Shown here in pieces: positions 16,754 to 25,095 of a stretch of 54,460 bases of DNA. The position numbers and the translations under genes are program-made. This DNA is from Chthoniobacterales bacterium (GTDB lineage: Bacteria; Verrucomicrobiota; Verrucomicrobiia; Chthoniobacterales; JACTMZ01): assembly GCA_014879535.1 (NCBI GenBank), contig JACSRX010000094.1:1-54460 (forward strand), in the 5' to 3' direction. The number at the start of each line of letters is the position of its first letter. Position 1 is the stretch's first letter. The notes beneath the pieces were generated by a model. That model made no database searches. It was not told where the DNA came from and saw nothing but the letters and a program-made list of their open reading frames with translations.

Positions 16754-17310
16754 TTCGCTCCCTTCTGCTTCCTCAACGGGATCTCCACCGCCAGTTCCAT
16801 GCGCAAATCGTCGCCACGGGACCCCTTGCTCAACGCCGCACGCACGATCCTCATCGTCGGATAGACCGTCTCCAATTCGCCCAGCCAATTGAGCAGCTTG
16901 GCGTAATTGTCCTCGAAAACCAGCGAAGCCCGCACCAGCACGGGAAGCGACGTGCTGTCCTTGCCGTTCACCTTGTGCGGAATCTGCTGAAAACGCTGGG
17001 AAAGGTTGACCAAACTGCTCTCGCGCACCTTCATCGTGACCCGGGTTTCCGCGGCCTGCTGGTCCTCGACCATGGCGAAATACGGCTCCCACTCCGCAAC
17101 AAAGTCGATCAGGCCCTGCGACTGCGAACGGACTTCGGCCAGCCCCGCCTGCTCCAAGGCGAGCTGCCGGTTCAACTCCGCCTGCTCCACGGCAACCTTG
17201 TCCGCCTTGGCCTCCATCTGCTCCGCGCCCTTTCGGAAGGAAAGACCGAGCTGGACGATCCCGAACATGGCGGCAATCAGGAGAAGACTGGCAAGCTGCT
17301 TCGTGTTCAT
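16750..17310 (-). CDS. PilO-like inner-membrane alignment protein
   Basis: The 186-residue bitopic protein has one N-terminal membrane helix (about 8-26). A coiled-coil stretch (about 30-75, KADKVAVEQAELNRQLALEQAGLAEV and on) and a small alpha/beta periplasmic domain follow. This is the PilO architecture; sequence identity to classical PilO is not obvious, so the name rests on architecture and on its place right after PilN. PilN-PilO heterodimers connect cytoplasmic PilM to the periplasmic complex. Start and stop codons both overlap neighbours by 4 bp. Confidence 0.78.
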   Translation of the reverse strand: MNTKQLASLLLIAAMFGIVQLGLSFRKGAEQMEAKADKVAVEQAELNRQLALEQAGLAEVRSQSQGLIDFVAEWEPYFAMVEDQQAAETRVTMKVRESSLVNLSQRFQQIPHKVNGKDSTSLPVLVRASLVFEDNYAKLLNWLGELETVYPTMRIVRAALSKGSRGDDLRMELAVEIPLRKQKGAK

Positions 17311-17918
17311 GGCGTGGCCGGCTGCCCTCCTCCCTTGGTGGCTGCGGAACTCGCACCCGCACCCGGGTTCACCCAGACCAGGTTGGCGCGGTAATCGAGA
17401 TCGCCCCGGACCATGGTCTGCGTGGGTGAAAATTCGCGGTAATTCATCGCGCGGATGGCCTCCAAGGTCTTGTCGAGCTGCTTGTCGGACTCCGCGTTCA
17501 GGCGCAACGCGAGCTTGAGCTGCGTGGGATTCTCGGCATCGCGGTCGAGGGTGAGGTCCACGATCGAGGTCTTGGGAGCCATGCTGCGGATGATCGACAC
17601 AAGGAGCGGCTGCAGGGGCATCGCCGTCACAACCCAATCCTCAAGATCGGCGGCCTCCTTGATCTGCGCATCCAAAGCGGCCCGCTCGGCTTTCACCGCG
17701 GCAATACGGCCCTCGGTTTCCGCCACCCCCCGGAGCCCCTCGTCATAGCGCGTGGAAGCCCGCTTGGTGTTCCAGATCGCCAAGGCGCCCACGATCAGCG
17801 AGAAGCAGATCGAAAGGTAGAAAAGAATGGGCACGAGCCGCATGACCGGCGGCAGGGGCGGCATGATGTCCTTGCGGTCCGTCTTGAAGTCGTCGATCTG
17901 GCGCGCGTTGATCTGCAT
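17307..17918 (-). CDS. PilN-like inner-membrane protein
   Basis: The 203-residue protein has a short cytoplasmic N-terminus (about 25 residues, MQINARQIDDFKTDRKDIMPP) and one membrane helix at about 28-48. A coiled coil (about 52-90) and a periplasmic domain follow. In PilN the N-terminal tail binds a groove in PilM. The tail here lacks a clear INLLP motif but has the right length and place. It starts 1 bp after the PilM-like stop codon. Confidence 0.78.
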   Translation of the reverse strand: MQINARQIDDFKTDRKDIMPPLPPVMRLVPILFYLSICFSLIVGALAIWNTKRASTRYDEGLRGVAETEGRIAAVKAERAALDAQIKEAADLEDWVVTAMPLQPLLVSIIRSMAPKTSIVDLTLDRDAENPTQLKLALRLNAESDKQLDKTLEAIRAMNYREFSPTQTMVRGDLDYRANLVWVNPGAGASSAATKGGGQPATP

Positions 17919-17919
17919 G

Positions 17920-18786
17920 TCAGTTCACGTAAAGAAGCCGTGTCAGGAGGCCGGCCTCGGTGAGGTCGTTGATTTCGCGCCCCGGAAAAGCCCAGGCGAT
18001 GCTCTCGGCCAAGCCGGCGATCGGTTCGTCGCACACCAGGACCAACCCCGTGTCGGGTGCGATCCTCTCGTGGAATGGCGCGACCAGATCGATGAGGGGC
18101 TTGATATCGTGGTCATAGACATCCGATCGCGACCGCAACTCCACCCAGTTGTCCTTGTCCTGCGACAACACGCAGACCGAGCCTCCGCAGCACGCCACGT
18201 AAAGGGCGCTGAACGGGGTGTCCGACCCCTTCTTCGTGTTGGTGAGGGTCAGGGCATGGCGCAGAAGGACGTAGGTGCCGCAGCAAAGCCGCCCGACCTT
18301 GAGCTTCTGCTCCTGGCACAGCGACTCGACCTTCTTGATCTGCTCCTCGTCGTAGGCGAGCAGCAGGCTGGAATTCGTCTCCGGGTTGTGGGTCACCATG
18401 TAGCGCTTGCCCCGCTCATACCGTGCGTGCAGCACGCTCCGGGGATCCTTCTTCAACGCCTCCTCGGAACCCTTCTTGCGCGACAGGTTCGATTCCACCG
18501 TGATCATGTAGCGGCTGTCCAGCGACACGATGCACCAGCCGCCGTCCGTGGCATTGCGGATTGCCGGCCCGAACGAGTTGAATGCCTCCTTGAGATCGCC
18601 GCGCATCACCTCCCCGGTCGAACGCTGCCCCTTGCCGTCGATGAGACTGTAGGACAGCGAGGCGCGGCCGATGTGCAACTGCGCGGTCGGGCGCCCCTCG
18701 AAACGCGCCTGCCACGACGCACGGGGATCGTCGGCTTCGGGCCGGAAAGCCGAGAAATTCAGGACGGATTTGAGGTGGGCGAACAT
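17920..18786 (-). CDS. PilM-like cytoplasmic actin-fold protein (divergent)
   Basis: The 288-residue soluble protein has no signal or membrane segment. It lies directly between the ATPase and PilN-like genes, the usual PilM site. Segments such as LHIGRASLSYSLIDG and LVLVCDEPIAGLAESIAWAFPG look like the beta-hairpin and terminal elements of the PilM/FtsA actin fold, but the nucleotide-binding motifs are weak. It carries several Cys residues (LCCGTYVLLRH, VACCGGSVCVLS), which is unusual for PilM. It abuts the upstream stop codon with no gap. Confidence 0.68.
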   Translation of the reverse strand: MFAHLKSVLNFSAFRPEADDPRASWQARFEGRPTAQLHIGRASLSYSLIDGKGQRSTGEVMRGDLKEAFNSFGPAIRNATDGGWCIVSLDSRYMITVESNLSRKKGSEEALKKDPRSVLHARYERGKRYMVTHNPETNSSLLLAYDEEQIKKVESLCQEQKLKVGRLCCGTYVLLRHALTLTNTKKGSDTPFSALYVACCGGSVCVLSQDKDNWVELRSRSDVYDHDIKPLIDLVAPFHERIAPDTGLVLVCDEPIAGLAESIAWAFPGREINDLTEAGLLTRLLYVN

Positions 18787-19848
18787 TTAGGCGGAAATCT
18801 CCTCCTGGCGGTTCAGATACTCCGTGGATTCCTCCCAGCCGAATCCCGAGGCGACGATCTTGGTCGAGCTCACATAGCCTTCGTGCTCCCGGATCTCGAA
18901 ACTCTTCTGGAAATTGAACATCCCGCGCTTCCAGCCGGTTTCCAGCTCTTGGTCGAGCTTCTTGAAGTCCCCGCGACGGATGATGTTGATCACGCCATCA
19001 TACTGCAACAGAACCTCGTGCACAGGGAAGCGTTTCCGCTGCTTGTCGTCCAGCAGCAGGCGCTGGCACATGATCAGCCGCAGGCAGTCGGCCAGGCTCG
19101 CCTGCGAGCTTTCCAGCCGCTCGGACGGGATCAGTTTGAGGAACCGCTGGACGGTTTGCGCCGCCGACGAGGTGTGCAGCGTGGCCACCACCACGTGGCC
19201 GGTCTCGGAGGCCTGCAGCGCGATCTCCGCCGTCTCCCCATCCCGGATCTCGCCGATGATGATCACGTCGGGGGCCTGCCGCAGGGACGCCCGCAGGGCT
19301 GCCGCAAAATCGTGCTCGTCCGACCCCATCTCGCGCTGGGAGACGAGCGACGGGATGTGCCCGGGATAGACGAACTCGATGGGATCCTCGAAGGATATCA
19401 CGTGCTCCCGGCGCCGCTTCGCACGGTGCAGGACCATGGAGGCGATCGTGGTGGATTTGCCGCTGCCGGTCGCCCCGCAGATGAGGAACAGGCCGTTCTT
19501 GGCCTCGAGGAAGGCCTTCATGGCCGTGGCGGGGATCTTGATGTCTGCGGGACTCGGGATGTGCTCAGGCAGCAACCGGAGCACCCACCGCAGTTTCCCC
19601 CGGGTGACCATCTGGCTCACGCGGAAGCGGCGCCCATGGAGATCGATGGCCGTGTCCAGACAGCCCGGCTCCGGAGCCGCCGGCACATCGATGGCGAACA
19701 CCGTCTCGTCGTAATACAGCTGCCCGTTGAACCGGAAGACCATCGGCTCGTTCGCCGTGAGGTAAAAATCGCTGACCCTGTCGTCCTTGCTCAATTCCTC
19801 GATGCGCTGCCCGACCGGGGAATCGGGGGGAAGTTTCAGGTGATTCAT
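18787..19848 (-). CDS. PilT/GspE-family secretion ATPase, PilT-like
   Basis: The 353-residue hexameric ATPase is of PilT size, without the N-terminal T2SSE domain of PilB/GspE. Walker A is GATGSGKST (125-133). An Asp box is present (ISFEDPIEFVYPG), the Walker B region is DVIIIGEIRDGETAEIA (about 194-210), and the His box is ATLHTSSA (His225). The PilT-type AIRNLIRE element is degenerate (VINIIRRGD), so it may not be a pure retraction motor. It is the only ATPase in the cluster. Within this operon it may power assembly, retraction or both; an unlinked PilB/GspE is possible. Confidence 0.9.
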   Translation of the reverse strand: MNHLKLPPDSPVGQRIEELSKDDRVSDFYLTANEPMVFRFNGQLYYDETVFAIDVPAAPEPGCLDTAIDLHGRRFRVSQMVTRGKLRWVLRLLPEHIPSPADIKIPATAMKAFLEAKNGLFLICGATGSGKSTTIASMVLHRAKRRREHVISFEDPIEFVYPGHIPSLVSQREMGSDEHDFAAALRASLRQAPDVIIIGEIRDGETAEIALQASETGHVVVATLHTSSAAQTVQRFLKLIPSERLESSQASLADCLRLIMCQRLLLDDKQRKRFPVHEVLLQYDGVINIIRRGDFKKLDQELETGWKRGMFNFQKSFEIREHEGYVSSTKIVASGFGWEESTEYLNRQEEISA

Positions 19849-20010
19849 GCGGGTAGAAAAATGGCACAGGATCGGGGTTTGCTATGGCCCGCAAGGGACC
19901 CCTGCAGCAGGGCGGGACTGCTTTGTTCCATTCGCCTGCAGGCCGGATTCGGAAACATCGCGGATAAAGACATCTTTGCTCTGAAAGTCTGCAGAATCGG
20001 GAATGGAGGC

Positions 20011-22578
20011 CTATGGCGCGATCGGCGAGAGTGAGAAGTTGATGTTGACCCCGGCCGAGCCCGTCATCTGGAGTTTGTAGGCGGTCACCGACCCGTTGAA
20101 AATGGTGTTCTCCTGGATGGTGACCAGGCCCTTCGGGGCATTGATTTGCCCGTAGAAGGCGCCGGTCGAGGCGATCAGCACATGCTGTGTCGATGCGGAA
20201 GCCGCCGCGGTGGAATAGACATTCAACTGCAGCCACTCGGGATGGGCGCTGTTGCCGAAGAACCCGTTGTTGTCCACCCGCATGGTCGAACCGTATTTGA
20301 TGGTCACCACCACCTTGCCGACCACTTCGATTCCGGCCCCCCCGTTGACCTGCAGGCTCTCGAAGGAATAATACTGCACCGTGTCCGGGTTGGCCGCGTC
20401 GCCCAAGACCAGACGCCCGTTGTTGCTGGCCGACACGGTGCCGTAATTGCCCGGCAGCAGTTTCAAGGAGGCATTCGTGGTGAGAGTCACCCCGGAGTTC
20501 ACGGTCGGATCGACCGTGGTGGAATACCGGCCGGGGTTCGTCGGATCAAGGGTCCAACTGTGGTAGCTCCGCGAAACGTTGTTGGACTTCGTCCCCGGGT
20601 TGGAAACCGTGGGCAGCGATGGCGGAGTGATTCTGCGGAAGATCTTCCCCTCGATCTTCGCGGAATCCTGGATGAGGATGTGGTAGTTGGTGGGGTTGAC
20701 GCTCCCATTCAGGTTGATCACGCGGGGCGACGCGGGCTCGGTGGCCGGGATGACTTGATTGCCATTGTTGTCGAACTGCTTCCCAAGGATGTAATTGGTG
20801 AAGCTCGTGTCGTTGGTGGCAGACCACAACTGGTTGTCCCACTGGGAGGAAGCGACGTGATCCTTGTAAACGGCCGGCGTCCCCGGGACATACAGGTTCC
20901 CGATGATGCGGGAATTTCCGAAAAACGTCATGTTTGTCTGCGTGGCCTGTGCGGCAATGGTCATGCTTCCGCGGAACACCACATTGTTCTGCAATTCCGC
21001 CAGTGACACCAGAGCCCCCGCCGGCAGCCCCGAACCGGTGTTGGCCGCACCCGTGTAGGTGCGCGAAGCCGTGGCGCTCGCCGTGAACCAGTTGGTGAGG
21101 TAATTGCTGGGCGGAAATGCCGAAGCCGTCGCCGTCTTCTGCTCGTTGGCAGCGAAGGACGAAAATGCGAAGGGAGCACTGTAAACGATGCTGTTGGTGA
21201 CGGTTGGCGACACTCCGTTGGTCGTGTAGCGGATCACAAGATTGGCCCCGGTGGGTCCCGAGGTGGCCGGGTTGGTCATCACCACCGTCACCGAAGACCC
21301 CACGGTCTGGTTGGTCGGGGAAATGAGGGGGGTTGGAAGCACCACGGGGCTGGCCACGACGGTGGCCTCCGACACGGCCGAGGAAATGAAATAACTCGTA
21401 TTGATGGCGCGTGCCGCGGCCCGGAGATTCAGGGAGCCGTTCCCCCCCCAATTCGACACGGCGAGATTGATCGCCACCGAGGTGGATGTCCCGGAATTCG
21501 TAACCGCGGTTCCCGAACTCAGCGGATCGCTGCCATCCGTCGTGTGGAGAAACTGAAGGCCGTTCAGGTATTGGGAGGCGATGCCCGAGGTGAGGAGGCT
21601 GACCGTCGCCGAGGGGGCGAACTGCGTCGCCTCGCCGATCATGCTGCCGCCGGCTTGGGCGTAGGTGAGCGATGTCGGGGCGCTGAGCCCCACGGCCAGC
21701 TGGATCGGCGTCACGCCATAGGTGGCTGCTGCAGGTGCGCTGTCGGCATAGCGGGACTTGTCCAAGCTGACACACACCGCGGTCACCGCGCCCGGTCCGA
21801 TCGTGAACGGGGTGCTGAAAAGCACGTAAGGACCGCCGTTGAGGGAGTAATAAATCACGGACGAGCCCGTGGGGTTGGGGTTGGAGATCCCGAGGGTGAG
21901 CGGATACTCCAGAATCGTGCGCGATCCCTGCGCAGGGCTGATCACCGGGGGATCCAGTGTGATCACGGTCGTCCCGCTTTCGAAAACGGTCTGGTAATCC
22001 GTGGCGACAGGAACCGCCGCAGCACCTTCCTCGGGGGGCGCCTTGTCTTCGTAAGCCCAGATCCAACCGCTCTCCGTGTTCTGTGCCAAGGTCTGCTCCC
22101 GTGTCTCCGTGGCCGGGGCTGCGGCCGCCGCCGCCTCGTTCAATGCCAATTCCTTGATCCCCGCCGGACCCGCCGTCGCCGTGTAGAAACGCGGAGTCGG
22201 CGTCGCCGTGAAGTAGGCCCTCAACACCGGTGTTCCGGCTTCCGCGGCATTCTGCAGAACCAGCGTGGTGCGCGGGTCCACAAAGGAACCCGTGGCGCCG
22301 AGGGTGCGGGCGGCACTCGCCGCGGTGGCCCTCGTCTTGAGCTTCGCAAGGGCCGCGGACGCCGTGGTCACATTGTCCATGCTCCCGCCGGAAGCCATGT
22401 AGGAATCAATCGCGTTGTTGAGCACCGCCACATCCTGCTCCAGCTTGCTCGAGGCGGTTCCCTCCCGCACACCCGTCACGGCGATGTAGCCCACGGTGGA
22501 CAGCACCGAGATGACCGCCACCGCCACCAACAGTTCCACCAAGGTGAACGCCCATCCGGACTGGCGGGGATGCTTCAT
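20011..22578 (-). CDS. Giant prepilin-like protein with repeat and DUF7305-like C-terminal region
   Basis: The 855-residue protein begins with a type III signal, WAFTLVELLVAVAVISVLSTVGYIAVTG (Ala at -1, Glu at +5). It is therefore a prepilin about six times the usual size. After the stalk and a 150-residue head come several Ser/Thr/Asn-rich beta modules resembling chitobiase C-terminal-like or Big repeats (for example LYYSLNGGPYVLFSTPFTIGPGAVTAVC and VIRYTTNGVSPTVTNSIVYSAPF). The last 300 residues resemble polymer-forming or DUF7305-like regions seen on adhesins (ALVSLAELQNNVVFRGSMTIAAQ and later GIEVVGKVVVTIKYGSTM). It probably displays an adhesive or binding module on the pilus. It sits between secretin and ATPase genes, with 47 bp to the former. 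Confidence 0.82.
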   Translation of the reverse strand: MKHPRQSGWAFTLVELLVAVAVISVLSTVGYIAVTGVREGTASSKLEQDVAVLNNAIDSYMASGGSMDNVTTASAALAKLKTRATAASAARTLGATGSFVDPRTTLVLQNAAEAGTPVLRAYFTATPTPRFYTATAGPAGIKELALNEAAAAAAPATETREQTLAQNTESGWIWAYEDKAPPEEGAAAVPVATDYQTVFESGTTVITLDPPVISPAQGSRTILEYPLTLGISNPNPTGSSVIYYSLNGGPYVLFSTPFTIGPGAVTAVCVSLDKSRYADSAPAAATYGVTPIQLAVGLSAPTSLTYAQAGGSMIGEATQFAPSATVSLLTSGIASQYLNGLQFLHTTDGSDPLSSGTAVTNSGTSTSVAINLAVSNWGGNGSLNLRAAARAINTSYFISSAVSEATVVASPVVLPTPLISPTNQTVGSSVTVVMTNPATSGPTGANLVIRYTTNGVSPTVTNSIVYSAPFAFSSFAANEQKTATASAFPPSNYLTNWFTASATASRTYTGAANTGSGLPAGALVSLAELQNNVVFRGSMTIAAQATQTNMTFFGNSRIIGNLYVPGTPAVYKDHVASSQWDNQLWSATNDTSFTNYILGKQFDNNGNQVIPATEPASPRVINLNGSVNPTNYHILIQDSAKIEGKIFRRITPPSLPTVSNPGTKSNNVSRSYHSWTLDPTNPGRYSTTVDPTVNSGVTLTTNASLKLLPGNYGTVSASNNGRLVLGDAANPDTVQYYSFESLQVNGGAGIEVVGKVVVTIKYGSTMRVDNNGFFGNSAHPEWLQLNVYSTAAASASTQHVLIASTGAFYGQINAPKGLVTIQENTIFNGSVTAYKLQMTGSAGVNINFSLSPIAP

Positions 22579-22625
22579 GGCCTCGGCCTTAAATTACATC
22601 ACATTGCACCGCTTAGGCAACCCGC

Positions 22626-24971
22626 CTAAAAAACATTCTCCTGGGCGGCTGCGAGGGTCTTGTTGAGATCCACGAGGAGGGCGGTGGCTTGGGCGGCTTG
22701 CTCAACCAACCCCGGGGAACCGTAGACCCCATTCCCGACTTGCGCCAAGAGATACGACTCGAGCTGGCGGGCCAGCGCGATCACCGACCGCAAATCCCCG
22801 ACGGTCTTGTGACTCGTGCGGTTCTCGGTGTTGATCTGGCGGTAGAAGCGGAGTTGGAAATCAAGCCATGCCAGCGCCGTGGCGACCGAGCCCGGTCCCC
22901 CCACCAGATTGCCGTCGAATGTGAATTCCGGTGTCGGCGGAGGAACTCCGGGCTTGAGCGGAATCACGGCCTCCGGGTGCTCGGAAATTCCGGGCGTCTT
23001 GGCGGGATCGGTGATGAGATAAGGCGTGATGAAAATGATCAGGTTCGACTTGTCCCTGCTCCGGCCCTTGTTCTTGAAAAGGTAGCCGACTCCCGGGATG
23101 TCCTTGAGCACGGGGATGCCGCCGGTGGTGCTGCGGTCGGCCGTCTTCTCCAGTCCGCCCACCGCGAGGGTGTAGCCGGAATCCACCTGAAGGGAGGCAT
23201 TGTAAACACGCTGCGTGGTCACGGGGTAGAGGTTCTCGCCCGTGCCGAGGTTCAGGCGGACGTAATCCACGATCTGCGACACGGTGATGGCCACGGTGAG
23301 CGCGATCTGATTCTGGCCCACGCTCTTCGGCAGGATGTTGATCTGCGTGCCGACCGGGACGTATTCCAGCGAACCCACGTTCTGTCCGCCGACGGTCCCG
23401 CTCGACACATTCTGAACCCCCGAGTTGACCGGGGTGTTCTCCGCCGAGGTGATGGCCACCTCGCGGTTGTTGATCGTGAGGACGCGCGGGTATTGGACCA
23501 GCGAGCTGTCGCGGTCGAGCATGAACGCCTGCAACGCGACCGACACCTCGCTGGTGCTCAGGACCGCGGAGAACGGCGTCGCCGTGGTGAGGCTTGTCGC
23601 CTTGATGGAGGAACTGATCCCGTCCACCGTGCTGAAATTGTTCGTGCTGCTGTAGTTTCCGGCCGGATTGGCCTCCGCCCTTCCCCGCACCACCAAGCCA
23701 TCCCCGCCGAACGTGCCCTGCCAGTTGATGCCGAAATCGGTCTGCGGATTCTTGCGCGTCTCGAAGAACTTCACCTCGATCGCGATCAGATCCTGCGGTT
23801 TGTCCACCTTGCTCAGGTAATCGGCCACCCACCGGTGCTGCTTGCGCGTGGCCACCACCCAGAGGATGTTCGTGTCCGAGTTGTAGATGACCTGCGGTTT
23901 CTGCGGTGGAACATACACAGGGAACAGTGACGATCCGCCGCCTGCCGGCGTGGCCTCGTTGGTCCGCGCCGCGCTCATCGCCCCGTCGAAAGGCGGCAAT
24001 GCCATTCTCTGCGCCTCGGTGCCGCTCACGGAATCCGGATCGCTCACGGTTCCGTCGGCATTGTATTCAAGCGGCTTCATGCCGAGCATCACACGAATCT
24101 CGTTCACGATCCTCGGCGCCTTCGATTGGAAGACCCGCTGCGAGTATTGGAGCGGCAGGTTGGGGGTGCTCACCGACCCGCCGTAGCCGCCTCCTTGGTT
24201 GAAGTTTCCCGCCGCGCCGCCTTGCGAGGCGGACATGGCCCCGCCGTATCCGCCGCTGCCGTCGCGGAAATCCACCCGGTCCACCGGGTCGTGCTTGAGT
24301 TGGTAGATGACACCGACCAGTTCGTTGTCCGTCTCCACCGCTTGGGCGCGCTCGACATTGGCATCCTTGATGCGCATGAACCAGACACCGTCCTCATAAG
24401 TCAGCCCGATGTCATTCTGCCTCGCCACGCTCTCCAGCGCGACAAACGGGCTGGCCGTCATGCGGAACGTGACCAGTCGCTGGGCGGTCGCCGACCTCTC
24501 CGGGATTCCGATGTAGGGAATGCCCGCCTGCTCGGCCAGGAAGCGCATGACATCGCGCAGGGAGGACCGGTCGAACGTGAACGTCTCCGGAGGGGTGCTG
24601 CGGAGCAGCGTCGCCTTCCGGTTGCCTTCGGTGCCGTAATTCGCCCGTTCCGCCGGACGGCCGATCACGACCATCGGCTCGCTCCCCGCCGGACCCTCGG
24701 GTGTGGGATAGGCGACTTCCCTCGTGCGGGGGGAAGGCATCACGAGAGTGGTGGCCGCCTCGCGCAGGCTCTGCGTCGGCGGCGCGGCCGGGGACGGCGG
24801 AGGAACTTCGAGCGCATCGGAAGCGGCGCTGATCTCCGTGATCACTCCCGCCTCGGGTGGGGTCGGATTTCCATCCCCGTCCTGGGCGCGGAGATTCGTG
24901 GAACCGCAGAGGCACAGGAACACCGCACAGGCCGTCCACCGCAGAAAGGGACCGGCAAATCCCCAAGGCAT
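22626..24971 (-). CDS. Outer-membrane secretin (GspD/PilQ family)
   Basis: The 781-residue protein has a signal peptide (FLRWTACAVFLCLCGSTNLRAQ) and a Pro-rich linker. A secretin/TonB short N-terminal-like domain follows (FTFDRSSLRDVMRFLAEQAGIPYIGIPE). Next are an N1-type domain, a Gly-rich insert (GSGGYGGAMSASQGGAAGNFNQGGGYGG) and the C-terminal secretin core (EVKFFETRKNPQTDFGINW through VPVGTQINILPKSVG to GGLEKTADRSTTGGIPVLKDIPGVGYLFKNK, ending IIFITPYLI). It forms the outer-membrane channel of the pilus or secretion machine. I chose the ATG at 24971 because it sits correctly before the signal peptide; an in-frame GTG at 25022 is possible. The C-terminal 110 residues are an extra helical extension. 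Confidence 0.93.
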   Translation of the reverse strand: MPWGFAGPFLRWTACAVFLCLCGSTNLRAQDGDGNPTPPEAGVITEISAASDALEVPPPSPAAPPTQSLREAATTLVMPSPRTREVAYPTPEGPAGSEPMVVIGRPAERANYGTEGNRKATLLRSTPPETFTFDRSSLRDVMRFLAEQAGIPYIGIPERSATAQRLVTFRMTASPFVALESVARQNDIGLTYEDGVWFMRIKDANVERAQAVETDNELVGVIYQLKHDPVDRVDFRDGSGGYGGAMSASQGGAAGNFNQGGGYGGSVSTPNLPLQYSQRVFQSKAPRIVNEIRVMLGMKPLEYNADGTVSDPDSVSGTEAQRMALPPFDGAMSAARTNEATPAGGGSSLFPVYVPPQKPQVIYNSDTNILWVVATRKQHRWVADYLSKVDKPQDLIAIEVKFFETRKNPQTDFGINWQGTFGGDGLVVRGRAEANPAGNYSSTNNFSTVDGISSSIKATSLTTATPFSAVLSTSEVSVALQAFMLDRDSSLVQYPRVLTINNREVAITSAENTPVNSGVQNVSSGTVGGQNVGSLEYVPVGTQINILPKSVGQNQIALTVAITVSQIVDYVRLNLGTGENLYPVTTQRVYNASLQVDSGYTLAVGGLEKTADRSTTGGIPVLKDIPGVGYLFKNKGRSRDKSNLIIFITPYLITDPAKTPGISEHPEAVIPLKPGVPPPTPEFTFDGNLVGGPGSVATALAWLDFQLRFYRQINTENRTSHKTVGDLRSVIALARQLESYLLAQVGNGVYGSPGLVEQAAQATALLVDLNKTLAAAQENVF

Positions 24972-25095
24972 CTCCGCGGCGGATTTCGGGGGGATCACGG
25001 AATGAGAATCGGGGTAAGTCACAAAAGCTAAGGTGGGAGCCTGCTACACCTTCATTCCAAGGTCAAAAACCAAAATCGCGGTGTGGCGGTGCGTT

